A model generated the notes under the pieces. That model worked only from the letters and a program-made list of their open reading frames with translations, did no database searches and was not told where the DNA came from. From Pogonophryne albipinna (taxonomy: Eukaryota > Chordata > Actinopteri > Perciformes > Artedidraconidae): DNA of 64,000 bases. The DNA lies in assembly GCA_028583405.1 (NCBI GenBank), contig CM053256.1, positions 9,574,994 through 9,638,993 of the forward strand, written 5' to 3'. Each line of letters starts with the position of its first letter. The first letter of the stretch is position 1. The position numbers were made by a program, and so were the translations under genes. This document shows positions 14,085 through 29,064 of the stretch, in pieces.

Positions 14085-17000
14085 CCACTGGATCTTATTA
14101 TGCAAACAGTAGTCATCAATCACACAGGTGTTTCCTATTGCTTTTAATTAATGACGTCTCTATGCAAGCGTCTGCATGCCACACCCACACACACACACAC
14201 ACACACGTCGCTACGCAAGCTGGAATCCATTCACTCTTACACCATGTGGCCTTATTATGTGTTACTAATGAACAACCTGATAGCTGTTTCTATAAAACTC
14301 TTATTATGATCACTGAGGCTGTGTCTGAGGTTTTTTTATGTGTGGGTGCATGTGCACAAAAACACATCACAGCGGTGGCTGACATATGTAGCGATGGAGC
14401 GAACGCCTATGATGGATTAGTTGTACACACGTATACACACACACACATGCACAGGCGGGCCGTGCGCCTTGTGATAGTGAGTGAGTAATACTCTCCTTTG
14501 TGCAGATATTCATAAATGTAAATGTTGTTGTCCTAAGTGGGGCTGGGAGACAGATAGTTTTGTGTTGCTGTCGAGGGGTTGGTTGATTGGTCTGCTTAAT
14601 CCTCTTGTCTGTGTTTCCCTTTTCTCTGTCAGGCACACACACATAAACTCCACCTGTCTTATGATGTCTAATGTGAGAACTCAGTGTGTGGATCAAGGCC
14701 CTGGCCAAGCATTATTATCATGATGACCCTCCTCCCCCCGCTCTATTATAATTCTACACAAAGTCAGTTTGTGTTTTTCCTGACTTGCTCTCTCCCCTTT
14801 TCAGTCCCATTGCATTTCTCTCTCACCTCTTCTCATATATTTGTGCATTATTTCTCTCCTGCCCTGCGTGACGTGTCTCTGCACACTCTGAAGAGCCGGC
14901 TGAATATAAAACAAGTTCCACATCAACATCGATTACCACACATGCATGTGCATTTTTATGAGAAGCAAATTCTGCTTGCCATATCTGGCCTCATTCCAGT
15001 GGCATGCGTTGAGGTGACAGTGTCAATGATACACACACACTGCTGACTAGAAATGCTTATGCCTGTGTTTATTTGCAACTTAACCGCTTTCCGAAATATA
15101 CAACTGATAAATTAAGAGATATCACCAGATATCCATTATGCAAACCAGTTAACTGCTGCCTTATTAGATTAAACACATAAACATATATACGCACGCACAC
15201 TCACAGCGGTGGTTAATTGCCAGGTGGTGGAAGATAATGTGTGATTTAACGGACTGATGGATTTGTTTTTGTTTCAGTCACCCATCGATGAACAGAGACA
15301 TCTGTAACAGGGTAAACACACACGCGGAGATCTCACACACACAAAAACCCACACTGTTACACACACGCTCATGCCCAGGGATGTTGGTGACAATTGACTG
15401 ATAGGCAAAGGCAACAGCCATTGTGAAGGATGCAAACGTGGGAAATGATCCTTCTTAAAGTTAAAAAAGTACACAGCGGGGACATGTGTTTTTAGTGTAC
15501 TCGGAACATCATAGATACATATGCAAATGTACAGTAATAAGCACACATGCTGATCTTTGCGAGTGTGTGTGAAGCAGTTAATCCTTGGTAACAGTCCCAG
15601 CCTGTCTCTGGTGATTGATGAGTGGCTCGGGGTCGGAAGCTGGTTGAGAAACTGCAGGGTCCTGAGGCTTTACAATGTGTTTACCACTCAAACTGACAGC
15701 TATACTACAGCTTATTATTGGCCTTCTAAACCTCTACACTGCACTGTGAGTTAGAGAAATTCCAGAGAGGCTGATTGCCAACGGCTAGAGACGTGCCAGT
15801 AAACCCTACAAATGTGGGATGTGTGACTGCAGAGATGAAAATAAAGGTTGGAAATAGGATCTGTACGGTTAAAAAATGTCCAGGAAGTGTATGAATGAGC
15901 AGATTACACAGGTTATCGTACACTTTATCTGCCTTTTGTTTGTCACTGTGCCCTGTCTCCTAATTTAATAAGTGAGCTGAATTGAAAATGTTATCCCCAT
16001 TCACTGCTCATATATTGTCATTGTGTATGTGTGCACTGAGGAAGAGAAAGAGAGGGAGAGATGGGAAGATCAGGGATGAGGCAGGTCCACGGAGATGCAG
16101 TGTTCTTTAATTAACCACAGCCTTGTATAAAAGACACACACACCAAGACTCACACTGCAGGGGCTGAGAATATTCTGCCGCTGGGATTGAAAGCGTATTG
16201 GCAGTGAACGTGTGGAGCAAGAGAGAGGAGAGACTGCGGGGCTCTGCAGCACTCAGGTGCTAGACAGTCAGGTTAAAGGTTAGGCTGCCCCAGACTGCCT
16301 ACTTCTCCCACTGCATTGTCAGAAAAATCATCTGCAGCCTTTTTTCTACTTTACAGTCTGAGCAGCATACAGCAAAAAGCAGCTGACAAATTACTTAATT
16401 AAGTATACATTTGACCAAGGTCAAAGCTGCTCATGTTACGTTGAGCTGATTGTACCGAGGTCCCGGGTTCACTTATTCCCTTCTCCTCCATGCCTTGAAG
16501 CGTTTCTTCCACATCTTATCTAAATCAACTTCTGTCTCTGATATGGAAACCGAAGGTGGAATTTCATTTGCATTTATTATCAAATTGTTACAGAGGAAAA
16601 AAAAGAGTACTGTATATAAATTGAAAAGGAACACTCCCCACATAGAGAGAAAAATATCAGCTATAATGCATTAACGGCGAAAATATGCACACGATGTTAG
16701 TTTTTCTAAAATATGGCAGAATTATTTTTTTTACACATTCAGGAAAACTAATACTGTTTACAGTATTGTACCACGACCAATAACCTTGTGTTTTCCGCTC
16801 CAATTACTTGGGGCAATACTTCATGTTAAGTAATTATGTTATAAATTCACTTGCCTCTCACAGTTTTATTTCATGCTGTAAACTAAAGTCATCAGCTTAC
16901 AGTTATTGTCGGCGGACAGAATCATCGATCCTCCTGCTAAAACAACAGTGTATTTTCTGAGATTTCATTTTGTTTACGTCTTTAATAAGTGCAGTCGTAA

Positions 17001-18396
17001 AATATGAGTTGTTGTATATCTGGCTGCCCGTCTTAGGGGCCAAGTCAATTCAGCTGAAGACGTAAATACCGCAAACTGAGATGTTATAAGGGCTGCCTGC
17101 TAGCCGAAACATAGCTTACACATAGACAGGATTCACTATAAGATGGAGAGCAAAAGGGAAGGTGTGTGTTAGTGTGTGACATGCGCTCTCGTGCACCTCC
17201 TAGACCTAAAATGCTGGTTGATTGTTGCATTATTTTGCAAAGTGATTGAGAAAATAAAGATGCATTACATTACACAGCTAGCTTAATTGCTCATTAAACG
17301 GAAGTCTTGAAAATTCACCAATATTTAATGTGAAATCTGGCATGCAGTTGTAAATTAACACAATTTTATCTGCATAATTTGGGCAGAGGAGAAGAAATGT
17401 GGATGTACAGTTTGAGACATGTGGAAACGCTAATTCAACATAAACTTACAAGATTTGACTGTGGATTGTAAGACGAAAGATAAGCCTAGAGTGTGTTGCA
17501 GCAGACTGACGCTAGGATCCAGCAGCAGAGCCATGGACTCAGGAGGACAGTATTAAAAAGGCAGCTTTCAGAAAAAAAGGAGAATGAGGAGAAAAAAAGC
17601 GTTTTAACTTGAATCGAGATAAAGGCGAAGAGCGAGGGATTAGGAGGATAACAAAAAGGCCAACGGACTGAGTGTAAACAAGAAAGGGGGTTAGAGACAG
17701 CTACAAGAAGAGAGCAAGTTGAAGAGGGAGCGATAAGAAGAGATTGAATAGTGACACTGCTACAACACAATGGGGTCAGGATGAAGAAGTGCTCCTAATT
17801 GAACCAGATAGAGGAGAAGACAGAGAAAGAGCCCTGAAAGCCTGAGAGAGGAGAGCCACATGATGAAGAGGAGAGGAAGGAAAGAGAATCTTTATACTTC
17901 TCCTCAGCCATGCATGGTTAAGGGTATATGAGAAGGGAGGGCAATATGAGGGAAGTGATTAAATAAATAGAAAGATATGCATAGATTGATGCTAGGCTGA
18001 GTAAACTAAATATGTCTGAATAGTTGAGCAATTTGAAATGTTGAAAAAGCTGGTTTGGAGCCACCTTGACTTCACAGTAGGGGTCTGACAGAGCACTTTG
18101 AGGCTCAAAAATAGCCTCGCCAAACAGGAGAAACATGACAGGCCTATTAAATTGCTTTAAAAAAAAACGTTTGCTTTACAAAAAAATACAGATGAAGAAA
18201 GTGGATTTTACAACCATCCTAAATACTTAGAAGGGCACAATCAAAAACACTGCAGAACTGAAAATGTGAATGTGTGAACCTGACCGCACAGGGGGTGCAT
18301 ATCAGGAAATGTTTCCCCCCCTTTAACAGGTGGATAATGGATCAAAAGAGATATGCATCGAGCCACACACACACAGATATGCACAATGAGAGGGGG

Positions 18397-18402
18397 TCTT
18401 AC
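18397..18402 (-). other. efna3: Splice donor of efna3 exon 1 (GTAAGA)
   Basis: On the minus strand the sequence is aacataca|gtaaga, a near-consensus 5' splice site. The phase (two bases of the interrupted codon in exon 1) equals that of the second ephrin exon at 49728, which supports both. Confidence 0.88.
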
Positions 18403-18512
18403 TGTATGTTGGAGCTGTTCCAGTAAACGGAGTGCCTGTTGGCTGGCACCGGGATCACGTCCGCCCAGGTGAGACTCGTTAGCACCCAGAGAGACAGCAC
18501 TATCAGAGCCAT
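18403..18512 (-). CDS. efna3: Ephrin-A3-like exon 1 (signal peptide and start of receptor-binding domain)
   Basis: Ephrin-A proteins are GPI-anchored cell-surface ligands of EphA receptors, used in axon guidance and tissue boundary formation. This exon encodes 36 codons plus 2 nt. Residues 1-17 (MALIVLSLWVLTSLTWA) are a hydrophobic signal peptide. The mature start contains NRHSVYWNSSNI, the first strand of the ephrin domain, with an N-glycosylation sequon at Asn32. The NRH...VYWNSSN form resembles ephrin-A3 more than A1, A2 or A5. ATG at 18512 has A at -3 and G at +4; the frame extends upstream only to a TTG, so this ATG is chosen. The exon ends CA|gtaaga (donor at 18402-18397), phase 2; reading through would hit TAA at once. 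A codon starting CA gives His or Gln next. Later exons lie off the left edge. Ephrin-A is near certain; the efna3 paralogue is likely. Confidence 0.88.
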
Positions 18513-19400
18513 GCTCCCGGCTCCTCTCTCGCCTCCGTCCCTTCGGTCTTTCGGCCACTCTCTCGGTCCCTTCACCCCACCAAACAACGCGACTCAAACA
18601 TCCCAGCAAATGCCTAACAGACGGGAGAGGGGGGAAACAAAAGCTTCATGCATGCAAAGAAACGGATACGTTCAAAGACTATACAACTCTGGTTAATAAC
18701 TGTTGTAAAAGTCTATTGTGGAGTAAAGTGAATAAGGACCCTCCCCCTTAAACCTAACTGCGAACCCCCTCCCTTTCCCAACAAATCCTGGGGTTTCAAA
18801 CAAGGGGGGTTTGTGGGAGTCCTTGTAAGCGGGTCCCCCTAAAGACTGAGCTTTGCCTGGTCCCCTCTTCTCACCGGGAACTGCTGCTTCTGAGCCCGCC
18901 AGAGGAGAGTGTGAGGCCGGTATGGGGTCCAAGAGCGAGGTCGGTCTTCCACCTGGCATGAAACGGTCCTGTCCGCTGGGAAAGAGTTGCTGCTGCCGTG
19001 AAAAGGCTTACTGCAGAAAAAATTTGAGGAGAAAAAAATAGTAAAAAAAATTAAAGTCCTCTTCTTTTTTTAACTGTTGTTTATCTGCGTGCTGCTGCAG
19101 TTTCTCCTTCGAAGGATCCGAGAGATGCAAAGCACGCGGAGCTCTTTAATCGCTGCTAACAATTCAGCCAGTTTCATTAGGTCTTCAAGACTCTATCCGA
19201 TAACCATCGTTTACGGTGAGCAGCCTGCCCACCCGTCTCTCCCCTTTCTCTCTCTCTCTCCTCCTTCTCCCCTATCTGTTTGGTAGGCAGCTCTCGTTCA
19301 CTTTCTAACTCCACCCCCTGCGAGCGACAAAAGCGCATTACTCCAATATTGTGGCCGAGTCGCAGCACATCAGGCATCACTGCGACTTCAAGTTTTTTTC
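18513..19400 (-). promoter_or_regulatory. efna3: Inferred 5'UTR and promoter region of efna3
   Basis: The sequence upstream of the ATG is richer in CG dinucleotides than its surroundings, notably about 18470-18600 and 18880-18990, and has C-rich runs such as ccctcccc. No TATA box at a convincing distance was seen. The transcription start cannot be placed from sequence alone. A dispersed retroposon begins at about 19425, so the promoter is probably confined to the roughly 900 bp between. Confidence 0.5.
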
Positions 19401-19424
19401 CCAACTATTCGACCTCCATTGCCG

Positions 19425-19740
19425 GTCTATCAATCAATCAAACAATGTTTATTTATAGCCCAATATCACAAATGTTACATTTGTCTCAGTGGACTTCACA
19501 GTTTGTACAGAATATCAGTATGACAATACGACACCTTTTGTCCTTAGACCCTCACATCGTACAAGGAAAAACTTCCGGAGAAAAACCCACAGTTTAAAGG
19601 GAAAAATGGGAGAATCCTCAGGGAGAGCAACAGAGGAGGGATCCCTCACCCAGGACGGACAGACGTGCAATAGATGCCGTGTGTAAATTGAAGATAATAC
19701 ATTTGCAACATAGGTAGTTCAAATGTTTAAAAAGAAAAGG
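19425..19740. mobile_element. Dispersed non-LTR retroposon fragment
   Basis: The segment starting atcaatcaaacaatgtttat, then tatagcccaatatcacaaat, running through ccctcacatcgtacaaggaa and ggagggatccctcacccagg has the wording of a repeat common in percomorph fish. It is probably an antisense 3' end of a LINE. No ends or duplication were resolved. It lies just upstream of the efna3 promoter region. The family name is left open. Confidence 0.65.
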
Positions 19741-20152
19741 CTTTGAAATCACCCCCCCTCTGTCCTCTGTCAGACACGTCTGCAGCCACAATCTGCAGAC
19801 TGTTTCCCCACATACTGTAACACCCCCTCCTCCCCAGCCACACACACATGCTTTTTCATTTGTATCACCAAAGGCTAAAAACACCCATAATGTCACGCAA
19901 GGATTCTCCACTACCAGCCTCATTGGATCCACAAGACACTGTAAGTCAGTTTAATACAGCCATATTATCATGTACACTCGTAGCAGAGAAAATAGCTGTA
20001 ATACTGTAGGTTTTTTAATTGTTTTTAGAGTAAGTTATATCAGAGTTAAACCACGTTTCATGCAAACGTGATGTGGTTCATATTGTAATTTTTATTTCCT
20101 GTGTCCTGGAGAGACATGTCACTTGCGTCACCTCCACTGCCACAAACTGTGC

Positions 20153-21949
<1,797 letters not shown>

Positions 21950-22107
21950 CATATACTGGTTTGTTTAACACCTTTATGTTTACATCATTCCATATTATGT
22001 TTTTTCATAGTTTTGATGTCTTCGGTATTAATCTACAATGTAAAAAATAATCTAAATAAAAACCTTCGAATGAGAAGGTGTGTCCAAACTTTTGACTGGT
22101 ACTGTAT
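21950..22107 (+). mobile_element. 3' end of a Tc1/mariner-type transposon
   Basis: The segment ends gaatgagaaggtgtgtccaa then acttttgactggtactgta, the characteristic fish Tc1-like terminal inverted repeat. The preceding attccatattatgttttttc and catagttttgatgtcttcgg match the usual region downstream of the Tc1 transposase gene. No transposase frame and no left terminus were found, so this is a truncated fossil. Confidence 0.8.
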
Positions 22108-22150
22108 GTGATCTAAGGTTTTCAAATGCTGCAGCAACTGTCATGGGGGG

Positions 22151-22296
<146 letters not shown>

Positions 22297-22645
22297 ACAT
22301 TCCTGCTTTTTTTACTTCTTGAACCACAATTCTTTCTCAATGTTCTTCCAATGAAACTCTCACAAAAACTGTTTAAAAAAACACTTACACCCATAAACAC
22401 ACATGATGTGTGGACTCATTTGGCTTTGGTGATTGTTTTAGCATGAATTCAGTTTCATTTTCCTTGGAATATGACTCCTCCCAGGTAATGATTGCACAAT
22501 GACCCACAGCATCTCTGTTCTCTATAAGTGACCCTTTCAAATCCAGCCTACAGAGCGTGGATGATTGACTGTATGGCAGCTACAGGAGGCAGCTTGTAAA
22601 TGTATGGCTACATTTAAAAGGAAAAGGTGAATCAGGACCTAGAAG

Positions 22646-23789
22646 CAGGCTTGGAATTTCGTCATTTTAGGGGCAAGGCCATTTGGCCTTTGGTGTTACA
22701 CATGTTTTCAGGGCGCAAAGGCCACATGCCAGGGCACAAAGGCCATTGAGGGAAACATTTGGATTTGGAGCTTGCAAATAAATAACACGAATGACATGGA
22801 AAACAAATCACTTTTTTAATATCAATAATGTCAAACATGATATCATCATATAGGCCTATGCCTCCTTAGTATTACCGCATATGAAATAAAATACTTTACT
22901 TTGAATAATTAGTGTTTGGTATGTTTTCCATATACTACTTCTCCCATTCACAAATCCAAAATCAAATCAAAAAATCTAAAATTCTATTAATATGTAACAA
23001 ATATATTCCATTTCAGAGCAGAAGAAACAGCCTTCAAGGGTCAAACTCTGCACATACATCATTCAGCAGTGCACAGTGAAGTGTGTGTGCGCGCGCGTGT
23101 GTGTGTGTACGAGAGTATCTTTAATCAACTCCTCACAGCTCTGGTCAGAAACTGGACAAAAGTTAAACATGTACAAACCACAGACTGTCATGGCGAATAC
23201 AATCGCTGCTTTAATTCTGTCTTTAGGACGTTGTTGTGAGTGTGGACGGAGCAGCTACAGGTTAGTTTAGCCTGATTGATCCATTCAGAAAACACGCATT
23301 TGAAAAGGTTTCTCGCTTGCCGTCTTATCTGCAGACTTGTCAAAGCATTAATTTATGTTTTTTACTAACCGGTATCAGTATTTAGTTACTTCGGCATCAT
23401 TTTGAAACGTGTATTACAATAAATCACGGTAAAATATGTTCATTTTGTAGCAGTTGGTTTCCACCACAGTATTTACATGGAAATAAGCCCCGCCCCCTCT
23501 CCGGCGCGTTCTGTTTGAATGACAGGGGTAAACACAGCTGACAGCCGCGGTGAAACTCCAGCGGTTAGAGCGATGAGAATATTCGCATCACGTCCGTTGT
23601 GAACGCAGCATAATGCAGTTCAGAAAACACTGTTCTGTCGCTTTTAAAGCAACTTCGAGATTTTAACAGTATCAGGGGCACACAGGCCATGGTGGCCGTA
23701 GTACGTACAATTATTTGTGGGGCATAACGGCCAGACCGAGGGGCTACGACGGCCATGGCCGTCATGGCCGCCGTGAAAATCCTACCCTG
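22646..23789. mobile_element. 1.14-kb non-autonomous hAT-type element with perfect 8-bp TSD
   Basis: Left flank cctagaag (22638-22645) and right flank cctagaag (23790-23797) are identical. The ends caggcttggaattt and aaaatcctaccctg are imperfect inverted repeats, and the subterminal regions are rich in aaggcca/ggccat words on both sides (aggggcaaggccat, gacggccatggccgtcatgg). The centre is AT-rich with a short GT run at 23082-23108. No transposase frame is present. The 8-bp duplication and CAG...CTG ends place it in hAT. Confidence 0.88.
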
Positions 23790-23797
23790 CCTAGAAG

Positions 23798-24559
23798 ACC
23801 AAGTTGGAAACACCTTCAAACGCAGCTATTTAAAAAAAATAAAAAAAACATTCCCCTGCACGCTTTTTCGTTGGTTTGTTTAAAACAAACGCTGAGATGT
23901 TCTGTTTCAGCAAACGCCCCTGTCAATTCTAATCATCCAGGTTAGATTTTCCAGGAGTGGGTTGCAGTGCTATTGGATTACTTTTGTATTGGGGTTATTA
24001 TGAGAAACGACCTCCGGGCTGACTGCATGCGGTGACACCGAGGCTCTTATGACATTTTCAACCAAGAGCCGGCCAACAACACATCTGTCAAGTGCTCCTT
24101 TCTGTAACCCCGAAATCTAATCGGAGCTTTCTCATAGCGCTGATAATTGGATATTAGGCCCCTATAGGACCCGCATCCCTCTCTTGAGCCCCCGGGAAGT
24201 AAACAATGCACATATGGAATCAGCAGGACACTTGCATGAACACGAACATGATGTAAATGTACAGTAAACAATGTATATTTTGTTGTACACTTGTATGTCT
24301 GCTGCATTCAAATGGCATTCTTGGACTCGGAGTCTCTTTCTCACTCCGCCTCCCGCTCGCTCTGTGTCTTGGCCTGCTTCGCTGTTCACTGTTGTGTTAG
24401 TAAATTGTACTGACACTCCCCCCGCCTCCTCTCGCTCCCTCACCACCTCTGCTGCTCTCGCTCCCTCCCTGTCCCTCTCTCACCCGACTGACTGACACGA
24501 ATTTTCAATCTCTCTGTTTACCTTTCACTGCTGTGCCTAAAACAACACTGGTACAGGCT
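23798..24559. other. Unassigned intergenic stretch
   Basis: No exon or element recognised. CT-rich around 24410-24480. Confidence 0.55.
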
Positions 24560-25175
24560 AAGAGCAAGGAGGAGACTGGGGGGGAGGGATGGAGATGGAG
24601 CTGAGTAGAGCGTCAGAGGAGGGAAGAAAAAAAAACGAGGATGAGGAGGAGAGGTGCCACTACGATTGGATGGGAGAAGGAGAACGGCGAGGGGGGGAGG
24701 GAGGGAGGGAGGCGGCGAGGGGATGTAAGGAACGAAAGAGGTGCAAAAAGAGAGAGAACAGGGCTTTCTCTGTGTTTTGGTTGGAGAGGAATCCAAGGGG
24801 GAAGGAGGAGAGAGGCGTGAGGGGTTAAGGGAAGGAGGAGAGGAGCTGATACTTTTGAACAGTCACGCAAACTGAGCCAGCAGAGGAGAGGGGGGGGGGG
24901 GGGAGCAGAGAGGAGAGGGGAGGAAATGAAAGGGTGGAAGAGAATGTAAGTCAGAGTTGGGAGAAAGAGTTAGATGGGGCACAGAACATTAGGAGTGCAA
25001 TGAGATATAGAGAGCGAGGGGGAGAGAGAGATTTATAGAGGTGCAGAAGGAGGGAGAGGACAGCAAGAGTGATGTGGAGAGAAGGGATTTTTTTTTTTAA
25101 GAAGATGGGAGGGATGGAGGGAGAGCAGGAGGAGAGGGCAAGTGTAGAGAGAGAGAAAGAGAGAGAGAGCTCAGA
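24560..25175. repeat. Low-complexity purine-rich (GA/GGA) tract of about 600 bp
   Basis: The plus strand is overwhelmingly A and G, with words such as gagg, ggag and aagag, a G run at 24890-24903 and a short run of T at 25090. It is diffuse and not a clean tandem array. Frames across it give Glu/Arg/Lys-rich peptides that are not credible proteins. Confidence 0.8.
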
Positions 25176-25374
25176 ATAGACACGCTCTCAAAAGCATGAA
25201 ATATTGAACGAAGGAGACCGAACACAAGGAGGGGCGAGAAAATGGAGGGACTGATAAAGACAAATACAATCGTTTTGTGTGTGTGTGTTGTTTTGGAGAC
25301 AGAAGAAGATGAGAGAAAGGAAGAGTAGGCCTAGGTGACAGGAATATGAAGAATGGTTGCTGCTGGCTGAGGAC

Positions 25375-26889
<1,515 letters not shown>

Positions 26890-26893
26890 TTAA

Positions 26894-27149
26894 AGGTGGG
26901 GTAGGTAATTTTGGAGAAACCTGCTCGAGTGCGCTAGAATTTGAAAATACACAGCCAGAAGAAATCGGCTACTTCCTTGTGATTGGTCGTGCTTTTTACA
27001 GTACTACGGCTTCCACAGATGCATTTTTTTTATGGATTTTTTGTCAAAGCACTTAAGATATTCATTGCTATCGGGATGTTAAGAGCATTCCGTGGAATAT
27101 AACAAAAAGTGTATCTCGAGACGGTTTCTCAAACTTACCTACCCCACCT
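26894..27149. mobile_element. 256-bp TTAA-flanked MITE
   Basis: The element starts aggtggggtaggtaa and ends ttacctaccccacct, a perfect 15-bp inverted repeat. The next inner block extends it imperfectly (ggagaaacc against ggtttctc). It is flanked on both sides by TTAA (26890-26893 and 27150-27153). TTAA duplication is typical of piggyBac and Kolobok superfamilies; the sequence does not decide between them. No coding capacity. Confidence 0.88.
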
Positions 27150-27153
27150 TTAA

Positions 27154-29031
27154 TAAATTCAAATCCAATTCAACTTAAAGAGAAACAAAGCGAAAAATCA
27201 ACAAAATGCCACCAAACATGCATCTTACTCTGATCTTACTTCTAGAAATGAATCTACACTATATCAAAGATTAAAGTAAACCAAATTCAAAATCATACTG
27301 CGTTGGTTGCACATAATGTACCAAACATAACTCAATGAGTGAAAAGGTCAAATTAAACTGAATATATGAGGGTGAGCTGACATGAGCTTACCATTGCTTT
27401 AGTTTGATGATGTGGCTGTGGGTGCTGCCATCTCCAAATCTCCCTTTAGGCATCCATCAAAACCATTCAGTGATTAAACCAATTAGAAGTTAATCAGAAT
27501 GTAGTCAAATACATATTTTACTTGCTAAATTGATCTAAATCAACTTGCTCTGTGTTTTACAGCATAACAGGAGGTTAATTGTGTAAAGTGTATTGTGCAC
27601 AACGGTAAGCATGTATGTTATGTTTCTATTCTAATTCATCCGATTGCAAAAATTACAAACCAGGAAAACATTTAAAAAGTCTAAGCCACTTAAGAAGATA
27701 GCTAGTGTGTGAATGTGTGTATATGTGTCTTACAATGAAGTGTGTATGTGCAGTGCCGCAAGCTTGTTTATTAGAGTAGTTTGGCTTTGGGGCTATTTAG
27801 ACAAATGTTCCTGATGTCTCATACATCACAATTCTCAGTACTGTATTAGCCCCCGCGAGTTTACTTGTGCAGACGGCATAGAAAACACTGAAGACAGCAG
27901 GTACGCACACATGGAGAGACACAAGCACATACACCAGAGCCCCCCCCCCCCACGGGTGCTTAGACAGACACACATGGAAAAGGAACAGGTGCTGGCTGAA
28001 AAAGCCAGCTGCCACGCGCTCTTTGTAACATCTACATTTCATCAGACACAGCAGCGGCAGCACAGGTGACGCAGAGCACAGTGGGGCCCGAGATTAGGAG
28101 AGTGGGAGAAGGTTTAAGGTTTACACCGTCATCTAAGGTCAGATTTGCATTTTCCTTTTATTGTTAAAGGTTAGGTATTCCAGTGGCTAAGCTGATCTGA
28201 GATCAATGCCTCAAGGCACCCTTCCTGGTGACATCATATCAGTGAAGGAAGTTGAAAGGACAGTGGGGAGTTTCTTTTGCCAATTTTGGGCACGATTGGT
28301 AAACAGTCGGTGTCCTTTAGGCCTGCATCTCTGTTTCTCCCTCTTTCTTCTTTCCCTCTCTTTCTCTCTTGCCCATAGCCTCCTCTTTGTCATTCCATCT
28401 CAATTCCCTTATTTCTGTCACCGCTGCTATCTCTGTCGCCCTATTGCTCCTGGCTTCCTTCTTCCTCGTTCTATCTCTATTTAGCCGTTGCTATCGGCTT
28501 CCCTTTTTACCTTCTGCTCGGACGCTGCAAAGAAGTGCTGTCAGGTGAAACCCTGGTAGATTAACCTCTGACCCTCAGCAGAAGGTGGGACCGATTGGCT
28601 TGTAATTGTTACCAATGTAGCCTGTGTGTGGGTGTAGGTTGAGCATTTATGTGTGTCTTTGTGCAATTTGGGCAGCATGATGGCTATCTTGTCCAGGTAG
28701 CCAGAAAATATTAGGGGTGAAATGCAGTCTGGGTTTTGATGGTGCGTTATGGGTGTAAGTTGTGTCCATACCAAAGAGGATAAAAAAAAAATCTGCTTCT
28801 CTCAGCTAACTGGAGCTTACCGCTGTGTCCAGAGCATCAGCCCGGATGCACAAACATGTAAACACACACACATTTGGAACACAAGATATGAATTCAGACG
28901 TTTTTCTCTCTTGTTCCGACTTTGAATGGCACCTGATTTGTGCTACAGTGAGTGTCAAGGGCCCTCCTCTGCATATTGTCTGATTGGGTTTGTGCGCTGA
29001 ATATTTACAACTCTCCATATATATATATATA

Positions 29032-29064
<33 letters not shown>

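Noticed and set aside
18399..18609. Longer versions of the efna3 N-terminus and an overlapping frame
   Set aside because: The upstream extension in the ephrin frame begins at a TTG, not ATG, and is basic and hydrophilic, spoiling the signal peptide. The overlapping frame has no recognisable features.
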